DNA of 64,000 nt from Cloacibacterium caeni. Its GTDB lineage: Bacteria; Bacteroidota; Bacteroidia; Flavobacteriales; Weeksellaceae. The notes under the pieces were generated by a model, which saw only the letters and a list, made by a program, of their open reading frames with translations, was not told where the DNA came from and searched no databases. The stretch spans positions 806,001-870,000 of the forward strand of contig NZ_OU015321.1 in assembly GCF_907163105.1 (NCBI RefSeq), given 5' to 3'. Of this stretch, positions 8,918 to 17,163 are shown one piece after another. The position numbers and the translations under genes are program-made. Each line of letters begins with the position of its first letter. Position 1 is the stretch's first letter.

Positions 8918-9967
8918 ATGAAAACATCTGATTTCAATTTTCACTTGCCAGAACATTTGTTGGCAGAACACCCTTCAGAACACAGAGACGAAGCAAGATT
9001 AATGGTTCTTGACAGAAAGACACAAACCATTGAACATAAACTATTTAAAGACGTAATCGATTATTTTAACGAAGACGATTTATTTATCTTTAACAATACC
9101 AAAGTTTTCCCAGCTAGACTATACGGAAACAAAGAAAAAACTGGTGCTAAAATCGAAGTTTTCTTATTAAGAGAACTTGATAAAGAAACCAGAGTTTGGG
9201 ACGTATTAGTAGATCCAGCTCGTAAAATTAGAATTGGGAACAAACTTTTCTTTACAGAAGATGAATCTTTAGTAGCAGAAGTAATTGACAATACTACTTC
9301 TAGAGGTAGAACTCTAAGATTTTTATTTGACGGTTCTTACGAAGAATTTCGTGCTAAATTAAAAGAATTGGGAGAAACTCCACTTCCTAAATACATCAAA
9401 AGAGAAGTAGAACCAGAAGATGCAGAAAGATATCAAACTATTTATGCTAAAATAGAAGGTGCAGTAGCAGCTCCAACTGCAGGTTTACACTTTTCTAAGC
9501 ACTTAATGAAGCGTCTAGAAATCAAAGGAATTAACTTTGCAGAAGTTACACTTCACGTAGGTTTAGGAACATTTAATCCAATTGAAGTAGAAGATCTTTC
9601 TAAGCACAAAATGGAGTGTGAAGAAGCAATTATCGACGAAAAAACTGCTAATATAATTAACAAAGCAGCTGATGAAAACAGAAGAATTTGCGCGGTAGGA
9701 ACTACTACAATGAGAGCTTTGGAGACTTCAGTTTCTTCAAATAAAAAACTTTCTGCTTATCAAGGTTGGACCAATAAATTCATTTATCCACCTTATGATT
9801 TTGGGGTAGCAAACGCTATGATTACCAATTTCCACACGCCAAAATCTACATTAATTATGATGATTGCAGCTTTTGCAGGAACAGATTTTATTATGCACGC
9901 TTATGAAGAAGCTGTGAAAAATGAATACAAATTCTATTCTTACGGAGACGCAATGTTGATTTTGTAA
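8918..9967 (+). CDS. queA: S-adenosylmethionine:tRNA ribosyltransferase-isomerase
   Basis: A 349-residue protein that transfers and isomerises the ribosyl part of SAM onto preQ1 at tRNA position 34, making epoxyqueuosine. Recognised by the N-terminus [20 protein letters not shown], then [35 protein letters not shown] and [12 protein letters not shown], all in family order. The length is as expected. It has a good promoter of its own, and the repeat-derived hairpin after its stop could end the transcript. The next gene, rlmN, is another RNA-modifying enzyme. Confidence 0.95.
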   Translation: MKTSDFNFHLPEHLLAEHPSEHRDEARLMVLDRKTQTIEHKLFKDVIDYFNEDDLFIFNNTKVFPARLYGNKEKTGAKIEVFLLRELDKETRVWDVLVDPARKIRIGNKLFFTEDESLVAEVIDNTTSRGRTLRFLFDGSYEEFRAKLKELGETPLPKYIKREVEPEDAERYQTIYAKIEGAVAAPTAGLHFSKHLMKRLEIKGINFAEVTLHVGLGTFNPIEVEDLSKHKMECEEAIIDEKTANIINKAADENRRICAVGTTTMRALETSVSSNKKLSAYQGWTNKFIYPPYDFGVANAMITNFHTPKSTLIMMIAAFAGTDFIMHAYEEAVKNEYKFYSYGDAMLIL

Positions 9968-9987
9968 GATTAATTTTAAAATAATTT

Positions 9988-10051
9988 TCTCGCAGATTTG
10001 GCTGATATTGCAGATGAATTAAAATCTGCTAAATTTGCTGGATCTGCGAGA
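9988..10051. repeat. Imperfect palindromic repeat, TCTCGCAGAT family, copy 1
   Basis: A 64-bp element that starts TCTCGCAGATTTGG and ends with its near reverse complement GATCTGCGAGA, with further AGCAGAT/CTGCT words inside. It is followed by C and six T, so it may also end the queA transcript. It stops 9 bp before the rlmN start codon. A second copy lies at 11131-11200. Confidence 0.75.
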
Positions 10052-10060
10052 CTTTTTTAT

Positions 10061-11098
10061 ATGAAAGACATCAGAACATTAAGTTTAGAACAACTCAAAG
10101 AATATTTTGTCACTCTTGGCGAAAAACCTTTTCGTGCGAAACAGGTTTATGATTGGTTATGGTCTAAAAATCTACATTCGATAGATGAAATGACCAACCT
10201 TTCTAAAGAGTTGAGAGAAAAAATTTCTCAAGAATTCACCATTAATCCTATTTCTGTAGATTTATTGCAAAAATCTAAAGATGGAACCATCAAAAATGGA
10301 GTAAAACTCCATGATGGACTTTTGGTAGAATCTGTTCTTATTCCTACAGAATCTAGAACTACTGCTTGTGTTTCATCTCAAGTAGGTTGTAGTCTAAACT
10401 GTGAATTTTGTGCAACTGCAAAACTCAAAAGAATGAGAAATTTAGAAGTTGCCGAAATTGTAGACCAAGTTGCACTGATTGATAAGCAAAGCAAATTATA
10501 TTTTGACAGACCTTTATCAAACATCGTTTTTATGGGAATGGGAGAGCCTATGATGAACTATAAAAACGTAGTAGATGCCATCAGAAAAATTACTCAAGAA
10601 GACGGTTTGGGAATGTCTGCACGAAGAATTACCGTTTCTACGTCTGGAATTCCAAAAATGATGAAAATGCTAGCTGATGAAAATCTAAAAGTCAAATTAG
10701 CGCTTTCTCTTCACTCAGCAATAGAGCATAAAAGAAATGAAATTATGCCTTTTTCTACTAAATTTCCGTTAACAGAAATTATGGAAGCGATGCAATATTG
10801 GTATGATAAAACTGGAAGCAGAATCACCTTTGAATATTGTGTTTGGAAAGGGATTAATGATGGCGACGAAGATATAAAAGCCTTAATTAAATATTGTAAA
10901 CAAGTTCCTTGTAAAGTGAATTTGATTCAATATAATCCAATTGGCGAAGGGAAATTTGACCATAGAAGTATAGAAGCCGAAGAAAAATATGTTCGTGAAT
11001 TAGAAAAAGCGGGAATTACTGCTTTGGTGAGAAGAAGTAGAGGTGGAGACATTGATGCTGCTTGTGGACAATTGGCCAACAAAAATTCTGGAGAATAA
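10061..11098 (+). CDS. rlmN: 23S rRNA (adenine2503-C2)-methyltransferase, radical SAM
   Basis: A 345-residue radical SAM enzyme that methylates A2503 of 23S rRNA and A37 of some tRNAs. The iron-sulfur motif CxxxCxxC is at C110, C114 and C117 (CSLNCEFCATAKL). Also seen are GMGEPMMNY, RRITVSTSGI, LALSLHSA, NPIGEG and the C-terminal RRSRGGDIDAACGQL with the conserved cysteine. I start at the ATG at 10061, because an upstream TTG at 9998 lies inside the palindromic repeat. The gene is flanked on both sides by copies of that repeat. Confidence 0.95.
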   Translation: MKDIRTLSLEQLKEYFVTLGEKPFRAKQVYDWLWSKNLHSIDEMTNLSKELREKISQEFTINPISVDLLQKSKDGTIKNGVKLHDGLLVESVLIPTESRTTACVSSQVGCSLNCEFCATAKLKRMRNLEVAEIVDQVALIDKQSKLYFDRPLSNIVFMGMGEPMMNYKNVVDAIRKITQEDGLGMSARRITVSTSGIPKMMKMLADENLKVKLALSLHSAIEHKRNEIMPFSTKFPLTEIMEAMQYWYDKTGSRITFEYCVWKGINDGDEDIKALIKYCKQVPCKVNLIQYNPIGEGKFDHRSIEAEEKYVRELEKAGITALVRRSRGGDIDAACGQLANKNSGE

Positions 11099-11130
11099 TT
11101 TGATGTTTTAATTAAATTTCAAGTCTAGTA

Positions 11131-11200
11131 TCTCGCAGATTAAGCAAATTTTGCTAATTTTTTATTGTTTAAATCTGCCGAATCAGCAAAATCAGCGAGA
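11131..11200. repeat. Imperfect palindromic repeat, TCTCGCAGAT family, copy 2
   Basis: A 70-bp element that starts TCTCGCAGATTAAGC and ends AATCAGCGAGA, with inner words AAATCTGCCG and GCAAA. Same outer ends and inner words as the copy at 9988-10051. The rest of the 186-bp gap before 11285 is AT-rich and shows nothing more. Confidence 0.75.
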
Positions 11201-11284
11201 ATAATTATAAAAAAATCTTTTAAAATAAAAATAATAAAGTTTTAAGATTTTATTTTTTAAGCGGTAGCAATCTTAATTTATTTT

Positions 11285-12142
11285 ATGAAAAAGTTGTTGT
11301 TTTTTCTTTCTTTTCTAATTTCACTTCATTCTTTTTCTCAAAAAACAGAAAAGTTAGCTCTTAGGAAATACAAAATTGCCACGTTATCAGATTCTTTGAA
11401 AGAAACTTCTGGTCTCACTTTTCTTAAAGATAAACTCTACACTTTGAATGATGGTGGCAATACCAATGAGATTTTTGAAATTGATAAAAATTCGGGTAAA
11501 ATTTTATCAAAACTGAAAATTAATTTTCCGAATAAAGATTGGGAAGCGATGACCAGTGATGGTGAAAATTTTTATATAGGCGATTTCGGGAATAATGCAG
11601 GAAATCGAAAAGATTTAGCTATTTATAAAACTGATTTTCAGGGAAATTATTCTAAAAATTCCTTTAATTATTCTGCACAAGACGATTTTTCTACGCGATA
11701 TCTTTCTCATAATTTTGATGCAGAAGCCATGATTTTCCTCAATGAAAAAATTCATGTTTTTTCGAAAGAATGGAGTTCTAAAAATATTTCTCATTATACT
11801 ATTGATTTACAAAATTCAGAAAATCAATCACTTGTAAGTTTAGAGTCTTTTCATGCAGGATTTGTCATTACAGATGCTGCTTATTTTCAAGGGAAATTAT
11901 ATGTGGTAGGTTACACCAGAAAAGCGAAAGTGTATTTGATGATTTTTGAGGAAAATTCTGAAGGATTATTTTTCTCTAAACCATTGAAAAAGTATAAGTT
12001 AGGTTCTTTTCTTTCGATAGGTCAAGTAGAAGGAATTGCAGTGAATAAAGATGGAATTTACATTTCTAATGAAGATTTTTCTAAGTTTATTTTCAGTGTA
12101 AAACAGCGTTTGTATTTTATTCCTTTTGAAAAGTTAAAATAA
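11285..12142 (+). CDS. Exported beta-propeller-like hypothetical protein
   Basis: A 285-residue protein with a signal peptide ending LHSFSQ. The mature part has strands of the type ETSGLTFLKDKLYTLNDGG, IFEIDKNSGKILSKL, WEAMTSDGENFYIGDFGNN and VEGIAVNKDGIYISNED, as in six- or seven-bladed propellers of the SdiA-regulated or esterase-like phytase type. No catalytic motif can be named, so function remains open; a periplasmic or secreted binding protein is possible. It stands alone on the plus strand. Confidence 0.6.
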   Translation: MKKLLFFLSFLISLHSFSQKTEKLALRKYKIATLSDSLKETSGLTFLKDKLYTLNDGGNTNEIFEIDKNSGKILSKLKINFPNKDWEAMTSDGENFYIGDFGNNAGNRKDLAIYKTDFQGNYSKNSFNYSAQDDFSTRYLSHNFDAEAMIFLNEKIHVFSKEWSSKNISHYTIDLQNSENQSLVSLESFHAGFVITDAAYFQGKLYVVGYTRKAKVYLMIFEENSEGLFFSKPLKKYKLGSFLSIGQVEGIAVNKDGIYISNEDFSKFIFSVKQRLYFIPFEKLK

Positions 12143-12239
12143 TTTTTTTATTGCTTTCAACGGATTATGTAAGTATAGTTTTAATTAATTATATTTGTAT
12201 GATTTTATAATTATTGTCAATAATCATTCCATTAATAGC

Positions 12240-13217
12240 GTGTCAAACATCGTAGAAGAAATCAAGAAGCCGATTAACGAAGAAATGAAACTTTTTGAAC
12301 AAAAGTTTTATGAATCAATGCAAAGCAGAGTTCCTTTGCTTGATAAAGTTACTCGTTTTATTGTAACCACCAAAGGAAAGCAAATGCGACCAATGTTTGT
12401 ATTTCTTACCGCTCAATTGGTAGGAAATGTAAACGAAAAGACGTTTCGAGGCGCTTCTATGATTGAGTTGATTCACACCGCTACTTTGGTTCATGATGAC
12501 GTAGTAGACGAAAGTTTTAAACGTCGTAATTTCTTTTCTATCAATGCTTTATGGAAAAATAAAATTGCAGTTTTAGTAGGTGATTATTTGCTTTCTAAGT
12601 CAGTTTTACTTTCTACTGATAATAAAGATTTTGATTTATTGGCTGTTATTTCTAGAACCATCAGAGAAATGTCTGAAGGAGAGTTGCTTCAGTTAGAAAA
12701 AGCTAGAAAATTAGACATTACAGAAGACGTTTACTACGAAATTATTCGTCAAAAAACGGCTACACTTATTGCTGCTTGTTGCGAAGTAGGCGTTTTGTCT
12801 AATGGTGCTGATGAAGTTTTAGCCAAAAAAATGCAGGATTTCGGTACTTATACGGGAATGGCGTTCCAAATCAAAGACGATTTGTTTGATTATCTTTCTA
12901 AAAATATAATTGGAAAACCAGTTGGGATTGACATAAAAGAGCAAAAGATGACTTTGCCACTTATTCATACTTTAAAAACGGCGAATGAAGCTGATAGAAA
13001 GTACTACTTCAATACTATTAAGAGATATAATAACGACCAAAAACGCGTAAAAGAGCTGATAGAATTTGTGAAAAAATCTGGAGGATTGGATTATGCAATT
13101 GGAGTGATGAAAGATTTTCAGCAAAAAGCAAAAGATATCCTTGCAGAATTCCCTGATTCTGAAGCGAAACATTCTCTTAATTTGATGCTTGATTACGTTA
13201 TAGAGAGGAAGTTTTAA
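12240..13217 (+). CDS. Trans-polyprenyl diphosphate synthase
   Basis: A 325-residue all-helical prenyl synthase that chains isopentenyl diphosphate units onto an allylic primer, supplying the menaquinone side chain. KGKQMRP (about 46-52), the first aspartate-rich motif HDDVVDE (85-91) and the second, FQIKDDLFDY, are present. I choose the GTG at 12240, because the alternative TTG at 12195 lies inside a -7-like TATATTTG (12190-12197) and would precede the transcription start. Its 3' end overlaps the convergent AraC-type gene by 20 bp. Confidence 0.85.
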   Translation: MSNIVEEIKKPINEEMKLFEQKFYESMQSRVPLLDKVTRFIVTTKGKQMRPMFVFLTAQLVGNVNEKTFRGASMIELIHTATLVHDDVVDESFKRRNFFSINALWKNKIAVLVGDYLLSKSVLLSTDNKDFDLLAVISRTIREMSEGELLQLEKARKLDITEDVYYEIIRQKTATLIAACCEVGVLSNGADEVLAKKMQDFGTYTGMAFQIKDDLFDYLSKNIIGKPVGIDIKEQKMTLPLIHTLKTANEADRKYYFNTIKRYNNDQKRVKELIEFVKKSGGLDYAIGVMKDFQQKAKDILAEFPDSEAKHSLNLMLDYVIERKF

Positions 13218-14916
13218 TATTTTCCTTCATCATTTTAATGAAATACGAAGGTTTAATCTCAAATTTTCTCTGGAAGTTATCCGAAAATGCTTCTGCATTC
13301 GTAAATCCTGCAATATTTGCTAATTCTTTGATGTCTCTATTTAAGTATTTATGTTCTGTTTTGAGCAATTCCACAATATATTCTAATCTTAAGTCATTGA
13401 GATAATTACTAAAATTTTTCTCTTTATAAACATTAATAATTTTAGATAGATAAGTTGGGTTGGTTCCCAGTTTTTCACTGAGTAATTTTTGAGTGATTTT
13501 ATAATCCAGAAATTGTTGTTCCTTTTCGAAAATTTCTAGCTGTTCTAGTATGTATGTAATGGTTGATTCACTAAGTCCCGTGATTTTTGGAATTACAGTT
13601 TTATTCTCTTCAACAATTGTAACTGGGATTTTCTCTATTTCTGTATTTTTTGATATGATTTGTTCAAAACGCTCTTTATATTTCCTTTGCATTTGGAAAT
13701 ATTTATAAGTAGAAAAAGAAATAATCAGTATACTTAATATAATTATGAAAAGCGTGAGGTATTGATGAATTTTTAAGCTATTTTCAATACTGTTTTTCTC
13801 GTCAATCAATTTTTTTGTATCATATTCTTTATGAATTTTGGCAAAAAGATATTTGTAGTTCTTTTCGTAGGATTTATCTAGAGACATTAATTTATTAATG
13901 TATTCGAGTTGCTTATCTGTGTTATTTTTAGAAGCGTAATATTCTATAAGTAATTCATAGGCAGGTCTGAACTGAGGATCTTGATTTTTGTCTTTGTGAT
14001 ATTCTTTGTCTAATTTTTCGAAATATTTTACAGCTTCTTTTTTATTTCTTAATTTCCAATAAGACATTCCTATGTAGAAAATTTCTGTATAGTGAGGCCA
14101 ATTGTCTTGGTATAAATGCTGTGCTTTTTTAAGTTTATTAATTGCTACAGAATAGTTTTTAAGATAATAAGCATCAGTTCCTTCGCAAGAAATAAAATAT
14201 GGTATTAAATATTTTGCATTGTTTTTATTTATGAATTCATATGCTTCTTTAAGTAAAGTTATATTTTCTGAATTTTTTTTAAGTTTTGTATTACAATCAA
14301 TTAAACTCATAAGAGAATAGCTGTAGTATATTTCATAATCATCTCCTAGTTCATTGATTTCATTACTTCTGAAAAAATTAACACATTCTACTAAATCCTT
14401 TTTTGCTTCATTATACTGTCCTAATATTATTCTATTTTGGGCAATATAATATAGAGTCTTATGATTGATGTAATCATTTTTTACATTATTTAAGTATTCT
14501 TTTGCCTTTAAAATAAAATTTAATGCGGGCTCATATTGAAAATGATCCATAAGAAAAACACCTTTATTGAGTAAAGCATCAGAAATAAGTTCGTTATTCT
14601 TAGTTTTTTTAGCAACTATTATTGCACTATCTACATATTTACTTGCTAAATTATATTTATTTGCTTTGCTAGAATATCTGTAAGCATAAAATAAGGCTTG
14701 AAGATTATTTTCTTTTTTGGATTTTTTAATATAATATTTAATTAATGGCAAAGCATTTTGGTTAGAAGAATTTAAACTATCAATTTTATGTTCTAATTCT
14801 AAAAAAGATAAATCTTCTAATTTTTTTTCTTGAGCGTTTACTGAGATTTGGAAAAAAAACAGAACTGTAAGAAATAAGTTTTTGATTATTAGATAGTTAT
14901 TGGTTTTTGTTTTCAC
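13198..14916 (-). CDS. Membrane TPR-AraC regulator, paralogue A
   Basis: A 572-residue protein in four parts: signal peptide or anchor (to about residue 29, ending VNAQ), a TPR-like helical region (about 30-375), one transmembrane helix (about 386-404), and a cytosolic AraC-type DNA-binding domain at the C-terminus (about 470-570). The HTH helices are seen in LSEKLGTNPTYLSKIINVY and LANIAGFTNAEAFSDNFQRK. This layout predicts a one-component sensor: periplasmic TPR sensing a ligand or protein, HTH acting on DNA. It is about 90% alike to paralogue B over the last 200 residues, including a stretch of about 118 identical bases, whereas the TPR part has diverged. Its 3' end overlaps the prenyl synthase gene by 20 bp. 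Confidence 0.82.
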   Translation of the reverse strand: MKTKTNNYLIIKNLFLTVLFFFQISVNAQEKKLEDLSFLELEHKIDSLNSSNQNALPLIKYYIKKSKKENNLQALFYAYRYSSKANKYNLASKYVDSAIIVAKKTKNNELISDALLNKGVFLMDHFQYEPALNFILKAKEYLNNVKNDYINHKTLYYIAQNRIILGQYNEAKKDLVECVNFFRSNEINELGDDYEIYYSYSLMSLIDCNTKLKKNSENITLLKEAYEFINKNNAKYLIPYFISCEGTDAYYLKNYSVAINKLKKAQHLYQDNWPHYTEIFYIGMSYWKLRNKKEAVKYFEKLDKEYHKDKNQDPQFRPAYELLIEYYASKNNTDKQLEYINKLMSLDKSYEKNYKYLFAKIHKEYDTKKLIDEKNSIENSLKIHQYLTLFIIILSILIISFSTYKYFQMQRKYKERFEQIISKNTEIEKIPVTIVEENKTVIPKITGLSESTITYILEQLEIFEKEQQFLDYKITQKLLSEKLGTNPTYLSKIINVYKEKNFSNYLNDLRLEYIVELLKTEHKYLNRDIKELANIAGFTNAEAFSDNFQRKFEIKPSYFIKMMKENIKTSSL

Positions 14917-14929
14917 TTTTCACTTTTCT

Positions 14930-15109
14930 ACAATGATAAAACAAAAAATTGGAATAAGAAATATGATATTTTTTCAAAAAATCCCGGTTGATTTTTATGA
15001 ATTCCGAGTTCAGTTTTTAGTAAGGAAATAATGAAAAGAGTAGTTTTGTTTCATCTTAAAACACAATAAAAAGAGGTAAGATTTAATGACCAAAAAAAAC
15101 ATTACTATT
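14930..15109. repeat. 180-bp duplicated intergenic block, copy 1
   Basis: By eye this block is identical base for base to 16912-17091. It holds the region upstream of regulator A on the minus strand (with TATCATTG, one mismatch to a -7 element, near 14930) and, on the plus strand, TAGTTTTG at 15041-15048, a perfect -7 match without a clear -33. The first codons of a short open frame lie at its right end. Confidence 0.85.
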
Positions 15110-15167
15110 CCGAATAGTAAAGTATTTCTTCAAGGGGACTTCAACATGAAAATGTTGAAGTTTTTTT
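15055..15167 (+). ncRNA. Candidate small RNA or short leader ORF, unit A
   Basis: Inferred from a plus-strand -7 element (15041-15048) and a strong intrinsic terminator (15138-15167) with nothing else between. A 36-codon frame starts at the ATG at 15086 (MTKKNITIPNSKVFLQ) but its second half runs through the terminator hairpin, so it may be a leader peptide or not translated. Start position is approximate. The same unit recurs upstream of regulator B. Confidence 0.4.
15138..15167 (+). terminator. Intrinsic terminator of the candidate small RNA, unit A
   Basis: ACTTCAACAT, tetraloop GAAA, ATGTTGAAGT, then a T run. It points along the plus strand, opposite to both flanking regulator genes. Confidence 0.8.
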
Positions 15168-15179
15168 ATTTAGATGTTT

Positions 15180-16898
15180 TTAAGAATGTGTTTTAATATT
15201 TTCCTTCATCATTTTAATGAAGTACGAAGGTTTAATTTCAAATTTTCTTTGGAAATTATCAGAAAATGCTTCTGCATTTGTAAATCCTGCAATATTTGCC
15301 AATTCTTTAATTTCTTTTTCTAAAAATTGATGCTCTGTTTTGAGTAATTCTACAATATATTCTAACCTTAAATCATTGAGGTAATTACTGAAATTTTTCC
15401 CTTTATAAGCATTAATAATTTTGGAAAGATAAGTAGGATTGGTTCCCAATTTTTCACTGAGTAATTTTTGAGTGATTTTAGAATCCAGAAATTGTTGTTC
15501 TTTTTCGAAAATATCTAGCTGTTCTAGAATATATGCAACAGTGGATTCACTAAGTCCAGCGATTTTAGGAGTTATTGTTTTACTTTTTTCAACAATAGTA
15601 ACTGGGATTTTCTCAATTTCTGTATTTTTTGAAATGATTTGCTCAAAACGTTCTTTATATTTCCTTTGCATTTGGAAATATTTATATGTAGAAAACGAAA
15701 TCAAAACAATGCTGATAATGATTACAAAAAGTGTGAGGTATTGATGAATTTTTAAGCTGTTTTCAATACTATTTTTCTCGTCAATAAGCTTCTGAGAATC
15801 ATATTCTTTATGAATTTTGGCAAAAAGATATTTGTAGTTCTTTTCGTAGGATTTATCTAGAGACATTAATTTATTAATGTATTCGAGTTGCTTATCTGTG
15901 TTATTTTTAGAAGCGTAGTATTCTATAAGTAATTCATAGGCAGGTCTATATTGAGGATTTTTATTTACTCCTATATAATATTCTTTGTCTAATTTCTCGA
16001 AATATTTTACAGCTTCTTTTTTGTTTCCTAATTTCCAATAAGACAAGCCTATGTAGAAAATTTCTGTGTAGTGTTGCCATTGGTCATTATAAGAATCTAA
16101 AGATTTTTGTAAATATTTAATTGCTGAAAGAAAGTTATTATTATAATATGCTTCAGTTCCCAATGATGAAACAAAATAAGGATAATATTCTTTTAAATTT
16201 TTCTTTTTAATGTAATTGAAAGCTTCATTTAATAGAGAAACGTTTTCTTTGTGATTTTTAATTTTGCTATTTGAGTCAATTAATGACAAAAGAGAATACA
16301 TATAGAATAATTCATTATCAACCCCCAATTTATTTTCTTTTAGATTTGATCTAAAGTATTTTACACAAGACTTTAATTCTTTATTAGCTTCTGAATTTAA
16401 GCCTAAATAAATTTTATTTTGAGCAATAAAATATTTTGACTTATTAATCAAATAATAATCTCCAATTTTAGATGCTACATTATGTGCCTGAATAATATAT
16501 TTTAAAGCTTCCTTATGCATAAAATTATCCATAAGTGTGTAGGATCTATTAATTAATGACTCTGTAATTAGTTTTTTATTTTTATTTTTTTGAGCTATAA
16601 ATAGTATACTATCTGAATATTTTAAATTTTCAGGAAATACAGAGTAACCACTTGCATATCTATAAGCGTAAATTAATGCTTCATCATTTTTTTCTTCTTT
16701 AGATTTTTTTATATAATGATTTATATATATCCACAATTCTTCCTTTCTGTTATAAGAACTATCAATTTTTTTTTCTAATTCTAAAAAAGATAAATCTTCT
16801 AATTTTTTTCCTTGAGCATTTAACTGAATGTGGAACAAAAATAAAAGTGCTATTGTTAAATGTTTGATAATTAGGTGTTTATGTTTATAGATTTCCAA
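15180..16898 (-). CDS. Membrane TPR-AraC regulator, paralogue B
   Basis: A 572-residue paralogue of A with the same plan: N-terminal hydrophobic export signal ending LNAQ, TPR-like region, one transmembrane helix (HQYLTLFVIIISIVLISFST) and a C-terminal AraC HTH domain. The last 260 residues are almost the same as in A, while the sensor half is only about half identical. The pattern suggests recent duplication or gene conversion of the output half and diversification of the sensing half. The short intergenic stretches on both sides carry the duplicated blocks. Confidence 0.82.
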   Translation of the reverse strand: MEIYKHKHLIIKHLTIALLFLFHIQLNAQGKKLEDLSFLELEKKIDSSYNRKEELWIYINHYIKKSKEEKNDEALIYAYRYASGYSVFPENLKYSDSILFIAQKNKNKKLITESLINRSYTLMDNFMHKEALKYIIQAHNVASKIGDYYLINKSKYFIAQNKIYLGLNSEANKELKSCVKYFRSNLKENKLGVDNELFYMYSLLSLIDSNSKIKNHKENVSLLNEAFNYIKKKNLKEYYPYFVSSLGTEAYYNNNFLSAIKYLQKSLDSYNDQWQHYTEIFYIGLSYWKLGNKKEAVKYFEKLDKEYYIGVNKNPQYRPAYELLIEYYASKNNTDKQLEYINKLMSLDKSYEKNYKYLFAKIHKEYDSQKLIDEKNSIENSLKIHQYLTLFVIIISIVLISFSTYKYFQMQRKYKERFEQIISKNTEIEKIPVTIVEKSKTITPKIAGLSESTVAYILEQLDIFEKEQQFLDSKITQKLLSEKLGTNPTYLSKIINAYKGKNFSNYLNDLRLEYIVELLKTEHQFLEKEIKELANIAGFTNAEAFSDNFQRKFEIKPSYFIKMMKENIKTHS

Positions 16899-16911
16899 TT
16901 TTAGTTTTTTT

Positions 16912-17091
16912 ACAATGATAAAACAAAAAATTGGAATAAGAAATATGATATTTTTTCAAAAAATCCCGGTTGATTTTTATGAATTCCGAGTTCAGTTTTT
17001 AGTAAGGAAATAATGAAAAGAGTAGTTTTGTTTCATCTTAAAACACAATAAAAAGAGGTAAGATTTAATGACCAAAAAAAACATTACTATT
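16912..17091. repeat. 180-bp duplicated intergenic block, copy 2
   Basis: Identical to 14930-15109 as far as can be read. The plus-strand TAGTTTTG is at 17022-17029. Confidence 0.85.
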
Positions 17092-17150
17092 AAGAATAGT
17101 AAAGTTCTTCTTCAAAGGGAGCTTCAACATGAAAATGTTGAAGTTTTTTT
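17036..17150 (+). ncRNA. Candidate small RNA or short leader ORF, unit B
   Basis: Second copy of the unit at 15055-15167. Its frame from the ATG at 17068 begins MTKKNITIKNSKVLLQ but one extra base before the hairpin shifts it relative to unit A, which argues against strong selection on a peptide C-terminus. The hairpin itself is conserved. Confidence 0.4.
17122..17150 (+). terminator. Intrinsic terminator of the candidate small RNA, unit B
   Basis: CTTCAACAT, GAAA, ATGTTGAAG, then a T run; same hairpin as at 15138-15167. Confidence 0.8.
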
Positions 17151-17163
17151 ATTTAGATGTTTT

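Noticed and set aside
9998-10060. TTG start giving RlmN 21 extra residues
   Set aside because: The extension is translated from the palindromic repeat and is not part of the conserved RlmN N-terminus; the ATG at 10061 fits the family.
11131-11200. tRNA-like fold
   Set aside because: It is a simple imperfect palindrome with no anticodon arm, T-loop GTTC or CCA end; it matches the repeat at 9988 instead.
12195-12239. TTG start for the polyprenyl synthase
   Set aside because: It lies inside a TATATTTG -7-like element, so it would be upstream of the transcript start; GTG at 12240 gives the expected N-terminus.
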